Origin: Pseudomonadota bacterium
Lineage (GTDB): Bacteria; Pseudomonadota; Gammaproteobacteria; Pseudomonadales; Pseudohongiellaceae
Assembly: GCA_027623555.1 (NCBI GenBank)
Contig: JAQBSZ010000003.1
Location: forward strand, 51,082-115,081
DNA: 64,000 nt
Reading direction: 5' to 3'
Each line of letters starts with the position of its first letter. The first letter of the stretch is position 1. The notes beneath the pieces were generated by a model, which did no database searches, was not told the origin of the DNA, and saw only the letters and a list, made by a program, of their open reading frames with translations. The translations under genes and the position numbers were made by a program. Below are positions 8,867 to 17,199 of this stretch, piece by piece.

Positions 8867-9388
8867 ATGAAATTAGTTATAAGAGTCGTAATCGTGATTG
8901 CGTGCTTACTGTTGATTCCCTTCACCGCTGTTAGTACTGGCGCTATGAAACAACGCTTCGCCGATGGCCCTAACCGGGTTTTCTCCGGAGGCCCGCTGAT
9001 TGCAGGCGAGATTCATACCGGAGAGGACCCGGACTGGAGTTTTGTTAACACCATACCCACAATTGAGATGCAGTTGCTGGAACCGTCGACATCACGCCGC
9101 ATCTGGACTGTTGAGCACGAAGACAAACTCTATGTCTGGTCAGGCTATATGAACTCAATGGTCGGCCGCCTCTGGAAGCGCTGGCCAGTGCAGGCGGAAC
9201 GCAATGGTCGGGCAATACTGCGCATCAATGGTACACGCTATGAACGGGAACTGATTCGCATTCAGGCAGGTGATGAGCTAGATGGTATTACTGCCGCCAT
9301 CACCAACAAGTATCCATCCCAGACGACGCGGGCAACGGTGGAACAGGGCGGCGTCTGGTTATTCGAAGCTGCACCACGCCGCAATTAA
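8867..9388 (+). CDS. Secreted or membrane-anchored protein, unknown function
   Basis: I do not recognise this 173-residue protein. It has an N-terminal hydrophobic segment (residues 4-24) that serves as a signal peptide or anchor, then a soluble domain with GEIHTGEDPDWSFV, RRIWTVEHEDKLYVWSG and GRLWKRWPVQAERNG, and a tryptophan-rich tail. The pattern of paired strands around IRINGTRYERELIRI suggests a small beta-barrel such as the FMN-binding split barrel, which is only a guess. Ribosome site: AAAGAGAG before the ATG. A 42-residue membrane peptide gene follows 15 bases downstream with a strong ribosome site, so the two form a likely operon. Confidence 0.65.
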   Translation: MKLVIRVVIVIACLLLIPFTAVSTGAMKQRFADGPNRVFSGGPLIAGEIHTGEDPDWSFVNTIPTIEMQLLEPSTSRRIWTVEHEDKLYVWSGYMNSMVGRLWKRWPVQAERNGRAILRINGTRYERELIRIQAGDELDGITAAITNKYPSQTTRATVEQGGVWLFEAAPRRN

Positions 9389-9403
9389 TCCAGGGAGAAG
9401 GAG

Positions 9404-9532
9404 ATGAAATATTTTTTCTGGTTTATAGCCGCCGCGTTAGTGATTACCGTACTGGCGGTGTTGTTTGTTCCCGGTGTTGACGATTTCGTTGAACAGACTT
9501 TTCAACGCTACCTGGGCAGAGCTGCAAGCTAG
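9404..9532 (+). CDS. Small single-span membrane protein (42 residues)
   Basis: Too short for the ORF track. The ATG at 9404 has an excellent ribosome site (AGGGAGAAGGAG), and the product is a peptide starting MKYFFWFIAAALVITVLAVL: one membrane span, then a short amphipathic tail ending YLGRAAS. It lies 15 bases after the secreted protein gene on the same strand, and its stop overlaps the 3' end of the convergent gene by four bases. The strong ribosome site and clean span make it a credible small membrane protein, perhaps a partner of the upstream product. Function unknown. Confidence 0.65.
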   Translation: MKYFFWFIAAALVITVLAVLFVPGVDDFVEQTFQRYLGRAAS

Positions 9533-9915
9533 CGGTGCGCTTCCCTCGCCTGCAGTAACCACTTGTTGGCATCAATCAGATTCCTGAAAATATCGAGATT
9601 GGATTGGGTTTGCTCAATCTGACAATATTTTTCGAGTAGTGGCTTCAGATCCATTTTAATCGGAGCGGGGAAGACAAACGCCTTGCGATCGCCGCTACGA
9701 GACCAACGATTTCTCTTTCTCTCTGCCCGCTTGGGTAACTCTGCCTCAATGCCGAGAAAATTGGCAACAGAGAAATCCCACAGCACCAGGTTGCTACGAT
9801 TACCCTTGTAGTAATGATCGATGCACTTGAGTAATTCTTTCGGCGTTACGTCGCCTGAGACTGAGATGACAGTGAGACCGCTGGAACTATCCAGGAAGGA
9901 TTCAATCGTGGGCAT
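9529..9915 (-). CDS. Hypothetical 128-residue protein, possibly STAS/SpoIIAA-like
   Basis: I do not recognise it firmly. The N-terminal part (TVISVSGDVTPKELLKCIDHYY, then NLVLWDFSVAN) has the alternating strand/helix pattern of SpoIIAA-like STAS domains, which act in anti-sigma regulation or lipid binding. The middle is basic (KRAERKRNRWSR) and the tail helical. It has no signal peptide, so is presumably cytoplasmic. It is convergent with the small membrane-protein gene, overlapping it by four bases. Assignment to STAS is tentative. Confidence 0.6.
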   Translation of the reverse strand: MPTIESFLDSSSGLTVISVSGDVTPKELLKCIDHYYKGNRSNLVLWDFSVANFLGIEAELPKRAERKRNRWSRSGDRKAFVFPAPIKMDLKPLLEKYCQIEQTQSNLDIFRNLIDANKWLLQAREAHR

Positions 9916-10007
9916 AACATACTGCTAAATGTTAGTAAGACAGCCCCTATTACAAAGCCTTTCCGCCTGATTGTCACCTTGAGGAATTACCACAGTAAGC
10001 AGTTTCC

Positions 10008-10033
10008 GGTGCCAGGCACCAGTGCCTGGCGCC
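10008..10033. repeat. Palindromic GGTGCCAGGCACC element
   Basis: GGTGCCAGGCACC followed by AGTGCCTGGCGCC forms an inverted repeat in the gap before the DUF1501 gene. The 13-base core is nearly its own reverse complement and recurs at 42845 and 44790, also outside genes, and once inside a coding region at 20001. It looks like a short dispersed palindromic repeat. Confidence 0.6.
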
Positions 10034-10053
10034 CTTTGTTGCTTGTGTTGGGC

Positions 10054-11334
10054 TCAGGTCTGAATCGAGGGGTTGAAGAAGTCGATATCTTCAGCATTCA
10101 GCGGGAACAACTGGGCGACACTGGATTGCTCCAGGCCACTCAAGACACGCATCGCCTGGTGCAGGTGCTTCGGCTCCAGGCGGACACCGTTGAGGCTATT
10201 ATCGACCTGCAAGGTGACGGGGTTGATGTTCAGTGCATTGTGAACCTCATCGGTGGCGCCAACCACACGGTTACCCCAGGTGGCGCCCTGCTCAATAATG
10301 ATGGCACTGCCGAATGGCCAGTGGTCTTTGCCTCCGCCGGCGTTGTAATACGGCGTGCGGCCGAAGTCAGAGGCCATGGTCAGCACGATCTTGTCGGCAT
10401 ATCCTCCGGCCTCGGCCGTGTCGAAGATATACGCCACCAGGTCGGTGAGCTTGGCAAGAAATTCGAAATGATCCGCATCATGGGTCTGGTGAGTATCGAA
10501 ACCATTGAAACCGAGTTGTGCCGAAACGCAGAGCCCGGACTGGTACGCCAACAGCGCTAATTGGGCAGCCCGAAAATCGTTATCTGGCTCAAACGTATCC
10601 GGCAACAAATCGGCAAAGGCATCCAGGTCGTCGCGAGTCGCGTTGGCGAGAAACAGGTTGTTCATGCCGGATTGCTGACGCGGCAACAAGCTCTCACTGC
10701 CCATTAATCGATCCAGGCGAGCATTCTGAAACTGGGTGATCAAGTCCAGTTCGCCAGCCTCAAACAGGTCATAGGTGATATCACCTCCCTGAACCTGCGA
10801 ATCGTTGACGAGGTTGCGGATCAGATCAGGATTCTGCAGTCGGCTGAAGCGGGTAATGCCCGCGGTCTCACTGTAACCATTAGCATGTACCAACGAGAGC
10901 GGCAGTTCTGGTCCGATGGCACTGGAGGCGATCGCGCCGAAACTCGGATAGCCGAAACCAAGGCGGCCGCTCCAGGTGTGACGGCGGCCGTCGTCGTGGG
11001 AGTTCGTCTGGGTATCGATGCCGTTGATCACCAGCATATCCTGGTAAAAACGTTCGAAGAACTGCTGGTTGTTCGCCACCGGCGCATAGGCGATGTTGCC
11101 GACCTGTTGAATACTGGCCGAACTTGCCCAGTTGTTAATGTTGCGCTCCCCTCCCTGGTTGACCTTGGGATCACAGAAACTGGTGACATCCCAGCCACCG
11201 ATGGCCGCCAGCGAAATGTAGAACTTACCGGTGTAAGGTTCCAGGGCTGACGCGCTATGCATTGGCCAGGGCGCGGTTACACCGAGTCCCGCCATGCCGA
11301 GTAGTTTAGTAAATTCGCGTCGTTTCATCTTCAT
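10054..11334 (-). CDS. DUF1501 protein with Tat-like signal
   Basis: A 426-residue exported protein of the DUF1501 family, a sulfatase/alkaline-phosphatase-fold group found beside cytochrome-type DUF proteins in marine bacteria. The N terminus, MKMKRREFTKLLGMAGLGV, is Tat-like though it has only one twin arginine. Family blocks are AAIGGWDVTSFCDPK, INGIDTQTNSHDDGRR near residue 110, and the late GFDTHQTHD, then TMASDFGRTPYYN and GGGKDHWPFGS, which carry the putative metal-binding residues. It starts 19 bases after the large heme-binding protein gene and is the last of a three-gene minus-strand operon. Biochemical role unproven in the family. Confidence 0.85.
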   Translation of the reverse strand: MKMKRREFTKLLGMAGLGVTAPWPMHSASALEPYTGKFYISLAAIGGWDVTSFCDPKVNQGGERNINNWASSASIQQVGNIAYAPVANNQQFFERFYQDMLVINGIDTQTNSHDDGRRHTWSGRLGFGYPSFGAIASSAIGPELPLSLVHANGYSETAGITRFSRLQNPDLIRNLVNDSQVQGGDITYDLFEAGELDLITQFQNARLDRLMGSESLLPRQQSGMNNLFLANATRDDLDAFADLLPDTFEPDNDFRAAQLALLAYQSGLCVSAQLGFNGFDTHQTHDADHFEFLAKLTDLVAYIFDTAEAGGYADKIVLTMASDFGRTPYYNAGGGKDHWPFGSAIIIEQGATWGNRVVGATDEVHNALNINPVTLQVDNSLNGVRLEPKHLHQAMRVLSGLEQSSVAQLFPLNAEDIDFFNPSIQT

Positions 11335-11353
11335 GTCTCGCTATAGTCGTACT

Positions 11354-14146
11354 TTATTCGTAGATAAACTTGTAGTCGCGCAGCATGTAATTCACTACCG
11401 CCGTCCAACTACGCAGTGTCTGATTCGGGTCTGACTGTATCGGATTGGGCACATTCTCTAACAGGCACAGTTCAGTAGTGCTACTCACGGCGGCTCCCTT
11501 CCCGGCTGCCACCCTGGCCTGCCAGATCGCTACGAACAAATCATAGGTCGCGTCGATCTCAGGATCATTAATCGAAAGATCTTCTCCCCATAAATTCATA
11601 TGCAGTTTCTGTATGTTGTTGCGAATTGCAGTGGGATTAGTTGTCGGCAGGGTGCTCATTTCAACTTCGGTGAACAACTTGCGATCAATCTGGTCCTTGG
11701 AAAAATCCAGCGACGCTATGGCGCAGGAGGTCTCGTTAGCCATAGCCGTAACTACCGTGCTCATCAGGGTGGTGAGTTCAGTAGCCCGCTCGGTGATTCC
11801 AAATGAATCAATGCCGCCATAGATCAAGCTATAGGCGAAGTCCAGTGCGCTGACAGTCCCGTAATCCCAGCTATAGCCGGTCGCATCGATCAGCTTGCGA
11901 TTCAATTGCTCAGGCGTCAGCAACTTGCCATTGCCGATACCCTGCAACTCGACTTCCTGCACCGGATCCATCTCGGTAACCGAGCCAGCGCGGAAGTGAT
12001 CGCTCATGGCGAGGTCCACCAGCATGTCCTTGAGGTTATGAGCCCCATTGCCTGCAGTTCCCGCCACGAAGTCGGCAGCCAGTTGTTGCATCAACTGCTG
12101 TTCTGCCGTGTAAGCAGCCAGGCTGGACAGGTAGTCCAAATCTTCAGGATTCTCTGGTTGAGCATAGGGATCCCGTCCGATCACGGCGGGGTACCAGAAG
12201 TGGACGGTGCCGAAACCAAAGCGGCTGTCCTGAACGAATTCCTGCGCCAGCCATTGCAGGGAATTGTCTGGATCCGGAGCCAAAAGCTCGCCAAAACCCG
12301 GTGCCAGCATGTCGGAGTACCAGGTATCCCCAAGTTGAAAGCCACTGAATGGATCGTTGCGGTAGGACCCTGGCAGTGAATTCAGTCCGCCGGGTTGATC
12401 GCGATAGTAACCGTCGTCGCCGTAATTCTGGAAGGAGCCTGCAACCGGATCCATGATGGTGTGGCAAACCACGCAGTTTTCATTGTTCAGCGTGGGATTA
12501 TTCTCATCGGCCAGCGCATCCGGGTCAGTGGTTCGTTCGGCCAGCGCTTCAATATCGACACCGAGGAAGAAGTAGTAAGCCCAGCGTGCCCGCGCACGAT
12601 TACGATTGGTCTCGGTCGATTCAAAGCGCGAGAGGAATGCCGGTGAGTTGAGAATGCCAGCATGAGGATACACTGTAGGAATGTTAAAACTCTTGTTCGG
12701 ATTATTCGGTCCGCAAATCGTGCAGCGATAGTACTCGGTGATTCTTCCCTCGCGCCATTCGTCGAAATCGTTGTAGTCATCGAAGACAACGTTGCCACCA
12801 TAAATCTCGGCTGAATAAGGATTCACCATAATGTAGTCGGCGGTCAGGATTTCTGTGTAGGGCCGCTCATTCGTTACCACGTGGGCAATGAGTTGTTCCG
12901 GCTCCTGAGCCAGAGCCGCACTGGCCAGCAATCGAGTCGTGCGCGTGTCCGGGTTCTGGTAGTACTGCATGGAATTCGGGTACCGGTAACGATCCACGAT
13001 ACCGAACAGGTTAAAAGAGAACGCCTCGGTAAGCAGTCGATCGTTGGCGCTTTCGATCAGGAAATCATTGAATCCGAATTCGCTCATCAGGGCGCGAATT
13101 CCGCTGCGCAACTCCTCATCACCACCGGTTACACTGGCGAGCTCGGCATCTGTAGGCAGTCGTCCGGCAAACAACAGTGCGGCCTTGCGCAGTGTCTCTT
13201 CATTGTCCATGCGGATTATCGCGGCAAAGATATTGCCGCCGCTGCCACCACCACCAGTGATGTCGGTTAACGCGGTAGCGACAAACTGCGACCACAAATC
13301 AAAGTCCGCAGTGCCCGCCGCCAGCTGTACCCCGCCTCCATGTGTCTGGCCCTGTGGTTTAGTCAGGATCAATGACGCGGCGTTCGGTACGGTCTGCAGA
13401 TAATTCATCAAGGTGTTGTAATTAATAGCCTGGTAGTCAGGCGTATTGGTATCAACATAATGCAGCGCGCTGGTACCGGCGATACCCCCGACCTTGTGAC
13501 AGACGATGCAACGGGCCTGGACAATCGGTGTGGAAATCGTGTCTTTGTACAGGGTAAAACTGGCCGCTTCGCTGTTGTCATCGGCGATGAAGAATGTCAG
13601 TGGCACGCCACTGAAATACAGCTCATTCGGAGCAGCCACCGTATCGTAAGCCAGATAGAGTGCCAGGGACGCATTGAAGACCCCGGCAGGCCCGAAGGGG
13701 ACGTCATCGACGATGGTAATCGCTTCACTGGCCTGTAAGGTCTTGTTTGGAATGGCCGCTTGCAAACCTTCCAGGGTGGAATCCCACAGCTCATAGGCGC
13801 CAGACTCCACTCGCATGAAGACCTGCTCTCCCATGGCAATAAGTACATACAGGTTACCGGTGCTATTCACATGGCCCGGCTCCACCTGGATTTCTGTCAT
13901 TACATCTATGGGCTGGTCGAAGGCAAAACTGAAGCCGTAAGAGACGCCATTGTCGGCGGAGGCACCGGCAAAGAATCTTGCCGAGGTTGGCGTACCGGTC
14001 AGACTACTTGGGGCAGTGAGTTCGGGCAGCTGCGCCACCGCCAGGGAGGCGAACAGCGGCAAGCCAATAGCAGCTAGTCGCTGCAGGCATTTAAGCCTGG
14101 TTGATCTGTTGCTGTTGCTGCTATTAGTCATCATCGCTGTTCTCAT
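11354..14146 (-). CDS. Large secreted heme-binding protein (DUF1588-like)
   Basis: A 930-residue exported protein. After a signal peptide (cleaved near LAVAQ), residues to about 300 form a module shared with the next gene, ending in a c-type heme motif CIVCH at about residue 213 and a conserved LHYVDTNTPDYQAINYNTLM block. The rest resembles the planctomycete-type cytochrome proteins with DUF1592/DUF1588-like domains: LLFAGRLPTDAELASV, NERPYTEILTADYIMVNP, a CTIC pair, then NENCVVCHTIMDPVAGSF with a second CxxCH. It should be a periplasmic electron-transfer or heme protein. The start is uncertain: the first ATG (14146) has GGAG almost touching it, so methionine 5 or 6 may be used. Same operon as its neighbours. 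Confidence 0.8.
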   Translation of the reverse strand: MRTAMMTNSSNSNRSTRLKCLQRLAAIGLPLFASLAVAQLPELTAPSSLTGTPTSARFFAGASADNGVSYGFSFAFDQPIDVMTEIQVEPGHVNSTGNLYVLIAMGEQVFMRVESGAYELWDSTLEGLQAAIPNKTLQASEAITIVDDVPFGPAGVFNASLALYLAYDTVAAPNELYFSGVPLTFFIADDNSEAASFTLYKDTISTPIVQARCIVCHKVGGIAGTSALHYVDTNTPDYQAINYNTLMNYLQTVPNAASLILTKPQGQTHGGGVQLAAGTADFDLWSQFVATALTDITGGGGSGGNIFAAIIRMDNEETLRKAALLFAGRLPTDAELASVTGGDEELRSGIRALMSEFGFNDFLIESANDRLLTEAFSFNLFGIVDRYRYPNSMQYYQNPDTRTTRLLASAALAQEPEQLIAHVVTNERPYTEILTADYIMVNPYSAEIYGGNVVFDDYNDFDEWREGRITEYYRCTICGPNNPNKSFNIPTVYPHAGILNSPAFLSRFESTETNRNRARARWAYYFFLGVDIEALAERTTDPDALADENNPTLNNENCVVCHTIMDPVAGSFQNYGDDGYYRDQPGGLNSLPGSYRNDPFSGFQLGDTWYSDMLAPGFGELLAPDPDNSLQWLAQEFVQDSRFGFGTVHFWYPAVIGRDPYAQPENPEDLDYLSSLAAYTAEQQLMQQLAADFVAGTAGNGAHNLKDMLVDLAMSDHFRAGSVTEMDPVQEVELQGIGNGKLLTPEQLNRKLIDATGYSWDYGTVSALDFAYSLIYGGIDSFGITERATELTTLMSTVVTAMANETSCAIASLDFSKDQIDRKLFTEVEMSTLPTTNPTAIRNNIQKLHMNLWGEDLSINDPEIDATYDLFVAIWQARVAAGKGAAVSSTTELCLLENVPNPIQSDPNQTLRSWTAVVNYMLRDYKFIYE

Positions 14147-14177
14147 GCTCCAAAAATTGCCTGGTTATGTCCGCCGA

Positions 14178-15020
14178 TTACTCAGCCAACACCTGATTCA
14201 CAAATGCCTGCAGGTTCAGAAAATCCTGGCTCGAAGGAGTCAGTTGCACACCACCGGTATGATTCATACCTTGCGGTCTTGAAAGAATCTCGGAAGAACC
14301 ATTCGGCACATTTTTAATGTAGTTCACCAGCGTGTTGTAATTGGTGGTCTGAAAATTGGCAACCCCGCTATTCACATAATGCAGAGCACTGTCCGTCGCT
14401 ACACCACCGACTTGATGGCAGATGATGCACTTGGCCTGAATAATGGGAGAGGAGATCGTGTCGACATACAGCTGCAGACTGGCTGCAGTGGTTTGTTCGG
14501 ATTCAATGGCTACACTTAAGGGAGCGCCACTGTAAAATATTTCGCCCGGCGCGGCCATGCTGTCATAGGCGAGAAAGATTGCCAGCGTGGTATCAGAAAC
14601 ACCCGCCGGTCCGAACGCCACATCATTGACAATATTGATCGGTTCACTGGCTTGCAGTGTCTTGGCTGGAAATGCCGCCTGCAAGTTTGGCAGTGACAAA
14701 TCCCAAATTTCGTAGTCGCCAGACTCCACACGCTGGAAGTACAGACCATCCCAAACGATAAACACATAGAGATTGCCCATGGTATTGACATGGCTGCTCT
14801 CCACCTGAATTTCCGTGTCCACATCGATAGCCTGGTCGTAGCCGAAGCTGCTTGCAAAGCTGGAGCCATTATCAGCGGAGGCGCCACCGAAAAATCTCGC
14901 TGTGGTCGGTGCACCACTTATACTGGAAGGCGACCCCAGTTCTGGCAATTGCGCCATGGCAGCAGGGCTTACCAAACCCGCTAGAACCAGAGAGAGTACT
15001 GCTGTCTGTAAATTTTTCAT
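14178..15020 (-). CDS. Secreted monoheme protein, paralogue of the next gene's N terminus
   Basis: A 280-residue exported protein with a signal peptide ending in AMAQLPEL. Over almost its whole length it parallels the first 300 residues of the 930-residue downstream product: RFFGGASADNGSSF versus RFFAGASADNGVSY, KTLQASEPINIV versus KTLQASEAITIV, and CIICHQVGG versus CIVCHKVGG. It has one CxxCH heme motif near residue 196 and ends in NLQAFVNQVLAE. It is the first gene of the DUF1501 operon, 31 bases before the large protein. This is a free-standing copy of the module, probably a periplasmic electron carrier partner. Binding of heme is inferred from the motif. Confidence 0.78.
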   Translation of the reverse strand: MKNLQTAVLSLVLAGLVSPAAMAQLPELGSPSSISGAPTTARFFGGASADNGSSFASSFGYDQAIDVDTEIQVESSHVNTMGNLYVFIVWDGLYFQRVESGDYEIWDLSLPNLQAAFPAKTLQASEPINIVNDVAFGPAGVSDTTLAIFLAYDSMAAPGEIFYSGAPLSVAIESEQTTAASLQLYVDTISSPIIQAKCIICHQVGGVATDSALHYVNSGVANFQTTNYNTLVNYIKNVPNGSSEILSRPQGMNHTGGVQLTPSSQDFLNLQAFVNQVLAE

Positions 15021-15197
15021 CGACTCGTAATCCTTAACATTTTGCTGGTTATAGACCGGGGCGAATTCGCTCGCGCCAGCCTGCGCTTCCCTCTCAGCAC
15101 ATACATGTACTGTGGAGAGTGATGACGCTTACTAACCTAAACGTTGCAGATCGAGTTTGGTTTACCGGGGAGAGAAATCCTGGGCTACTACTTAAAA

Positions 15198-16598
15198 CTA
15201 CACCAGTCCAAAACCTGCGCGATAGACCTTGTCGAGATAGGCGTTGGCGCCATCGTCGTTGGTGAATCGCATGTTGGCCTCATCATATTCCAGTACCGTG
15301 TTCTCGCTGGCTCGCACGGTGGCGATATTGCCCAGCAACATGGTCTCGGTAAGGCGGCCCGCATAGTCAAAGTCCGAAGTAGTTACCTTGCTGCGGTCCT
15401 TGATGGCATCGATCCACTCCTGGTAAATCCCAGGCGACCTCGCCATTGTCCCTGCAAGTTGTTGATACTCCAAATGTTTTCTCTCAGGAATGAGACGTGG
15501 TTCACGACCATAGACGCCGTGCATGAGGGTATTGTGATCGCCAACGATCAATACCCCGCCATCGTTGTCTCCCAGCATCCGGCCCTGCTCCAGAAATTCA
15601 GGACGTTCCGGCAGTAATCCACCGTCATACCAGGTCATTTTCACTCTTGGACGGCGGCCGCGGGCAGGAAATTCAAAGTGAATCTTGGAGGCAATCGGAA
15701 AGGTTTCCAGATTTTTGCCGAAGCGGCTGGAGCTGGCGCTCACTCTATCCGGCAGGCCGAGATCCAATGCCCAGTACGGATGGTCGATGATATGGGCGCC
15801 CATATCGCCTACCACACCAGTGCCGAAATCCAGCCAACCCCGCCAGTTAAACCAGTGATACGCGCGATTCTTGAAAGGGCGATGCCTGGCAGCACCCAGC
15901 CACAAATCCCAGTCCAGATGCGCCGGGATTGGATCGGAGCCTTCCGGGCGAGCGATGCCCTGTGGCCAGACCGGGCGATTGGTCCAGCAATGTACGTCTG
16001 TGACAGTACCCAATGCACCGTCCGCCACTAGTTCATTGATGATTCTGGCCCCTTCTTCGGCATGCCCCTGGTTACCCATCTGGGTTACCACATTGGTCTC
16101 GCGGGCGCGGCGTGCCAGGAAACGGGCTTCAGCCACGGTGTGACAGAGCGGCTTCTGTATGTAGAGATGCTTTCCAAGATTCATGGCATAGGACGCGATT
16201 GGTGCGTGCATATGATCCGGTGTACTAATGAGCAGTGCATCTATCTCCGGATTTTCATCCAGCATGATGCGGTAGTCCCGATAAGTCTTGGCCTTTTCTT
16301 TGAATGGCGCGGCCCAGCTCTCGTTCATGGTTTCGCTAAGACGGGCGTCATCGATATCGCATACCGCATAGATGTTCTCATGGGCGACGGCCTGGATATC
16401 CGAGCGACCCTTGCCACCGGCACCGACGGCGGCGATGTTGATCTTGTCGCTGGGGGAAACATAAGCCGGGCCACCGAGGACGTGACGGGGCACGATCATG
16501 AACGATGAGATAGCCGCGGTTTTCTTGATGAATTCTCTGCGGCTACTCTGTGCATTCGCAGCACTTATCCCGTTGTTGCTTGTTGGTTTGTTTTTCAT
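15198..16598 (-). CDS. Gfo/Idh/MocA-family oxidoreductase, Tat-exported
   Basis: An NAD(P)-dependent sugar or inositol-type oxidoreductase of the Gfo/Idh/MocA family. I set the start at the ATG at 16598, not 16652, because GGGGGA lies just upstream. A Tat signal follows: SRREFIKKTAAISSFMIVP. The Rossmann motif is IAAVGAGGKGRSDI, and the family lysine block is LYIQKPLCHTVAEARFL, followed by VTQMGNQGHAEEGARI. The C-terminal half has WLDFGTGVVGDMGAHIIDHP, typical of the large secreted subgroup found in Planctomycetes and marine bacteria. It is separated by about 180 bases from the monoheme operon. Substrate unknown. Confidence 0.9.
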   Translation of the reverse strand: MKNKPTSNNGISAANAQSSRREFIKKTAAISSFMIVPRHVLGGPAYVSPSDKINIAAVGAGGKGRSDIQAVAHENIYAVCDIDDARLSETMNESWAAPFKEKAKTYRDYRIMLDENPEIDALLISTPDHMHAPIASYAMNLGKHLYIQKPLCHTVAEARFLARRARETNVVTQMGNQGHAEEGARIINELVADGALGTVTDVHCWTNRPVWPQGIARPEGSDPIPAHLDWDLWLGAARHRPFKNRAYHWFNWRGWLDFGTGVVGDMGAHIIDHPYWALDLGLPDRVSASSSRFGKNLETFPIASKIHFEFPARGRRPRVKMTWYDGGLLPERPEFLEQGRMLGDNDGGVLIVGDHNTLMHGVYGREPRLIPERKHLEYQQLAGTMARSPGIYQEWIDAIKDRSKVTTSDFDYAGRLTETMLLGNIATVRASENTVLEYDEANMRFTNDDGANAYLDKVYRAGFGLV

Positions 16599-16753
16599 AA
16601 GGTCCCCCACAAGAGCATTCAATTCAATTAGAGATTCTGTACCACTTACCAAATACTATTGCCCAGCAATTTAGCACATGGGCATCCCATTCATGAACAT
16701 TGGTAATAATAAATTCAGCGTAAAGTGCCCAATTTTTCTATTGTTTACTGTTC

Positions 16754-17158
16754 TCACTTGTTGAGCGGCTCCACGAGCATAAACGTGGCAGTGGTCTTCG
16801 CCACCAGTTTGTCTTCGCAGTAGATAGCTATTTCGCATCGAAAAAGTTGCCGCCCGGCATGGATGACTTCGGCTACCGCTAAGAGCGAATTTCCCCTCGG
16901 TGGCCTGATAAAAGAAATGCTCAGGTCCGTGGTCGCCGACAGCTTGCCTTCCGGCCTGACCGAACGTACCGCAACGCCGGCGGCGGTATCCGCGAGCGAG
17001 GTCAACACACCACCATGTACCCTGCCACCGTTGTTCAGGTGGTGGTCTTTCAGTTCAATCGAGCACGTTGCCTTGCCAGCGGAGAATTCGACGATCTCGA
17101 TGCCGAGGAACTCACCGTAGGGACTCATGGGGGGTTTTTCGATTTCCGTTTTTGTCAT
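16754..17158 (-). CDS. PaaI-like hotdog-fold thioesterase
   Basis: A 134-residue hotdog-fold acyl-CoA thioesterase of the PaaI type. The catalytic helix region reads LNNGGRVHGGVLTSLADTAA, where the asparagine, HGG and the aspartate are the expected family residues. The second half, TTDLSISFIRPPRGN and AEVIHAGRQLFRCEIAIY, completes the fold. Such enzymes hydrolyse CoA thioesters, often of aromatic or medium-chain acids, in the cytoplasm. It is downstream of the M42-like peptidase with a 40-base gap. Substrate cannot be told. Confidence 0.87.
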   Translation of the reverse strand: MTKTEIEKPPMSPYGEFLGIEIVEFSAGKATCSIELKDHHLNNGGRVHGGVLTSLADTAAGVAVRSVRPEGKLSATTDLSISFIRPPRGNSLLAVAEVIHAGRQLFRCEIAIYCEDKLVAKTTATFMLVEPLNK

Positions 17159-17199
17159 TGCTTTCTGTAAGGTGCTTCTTTCTATAACACTACTTTGAT

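Noticed and set aside
9979-10560. 193-residue plus-strand ORF opposite the DUF1501 gene
   Set aside because: Antisense shadow of a well-supported gene with conserved motifs.
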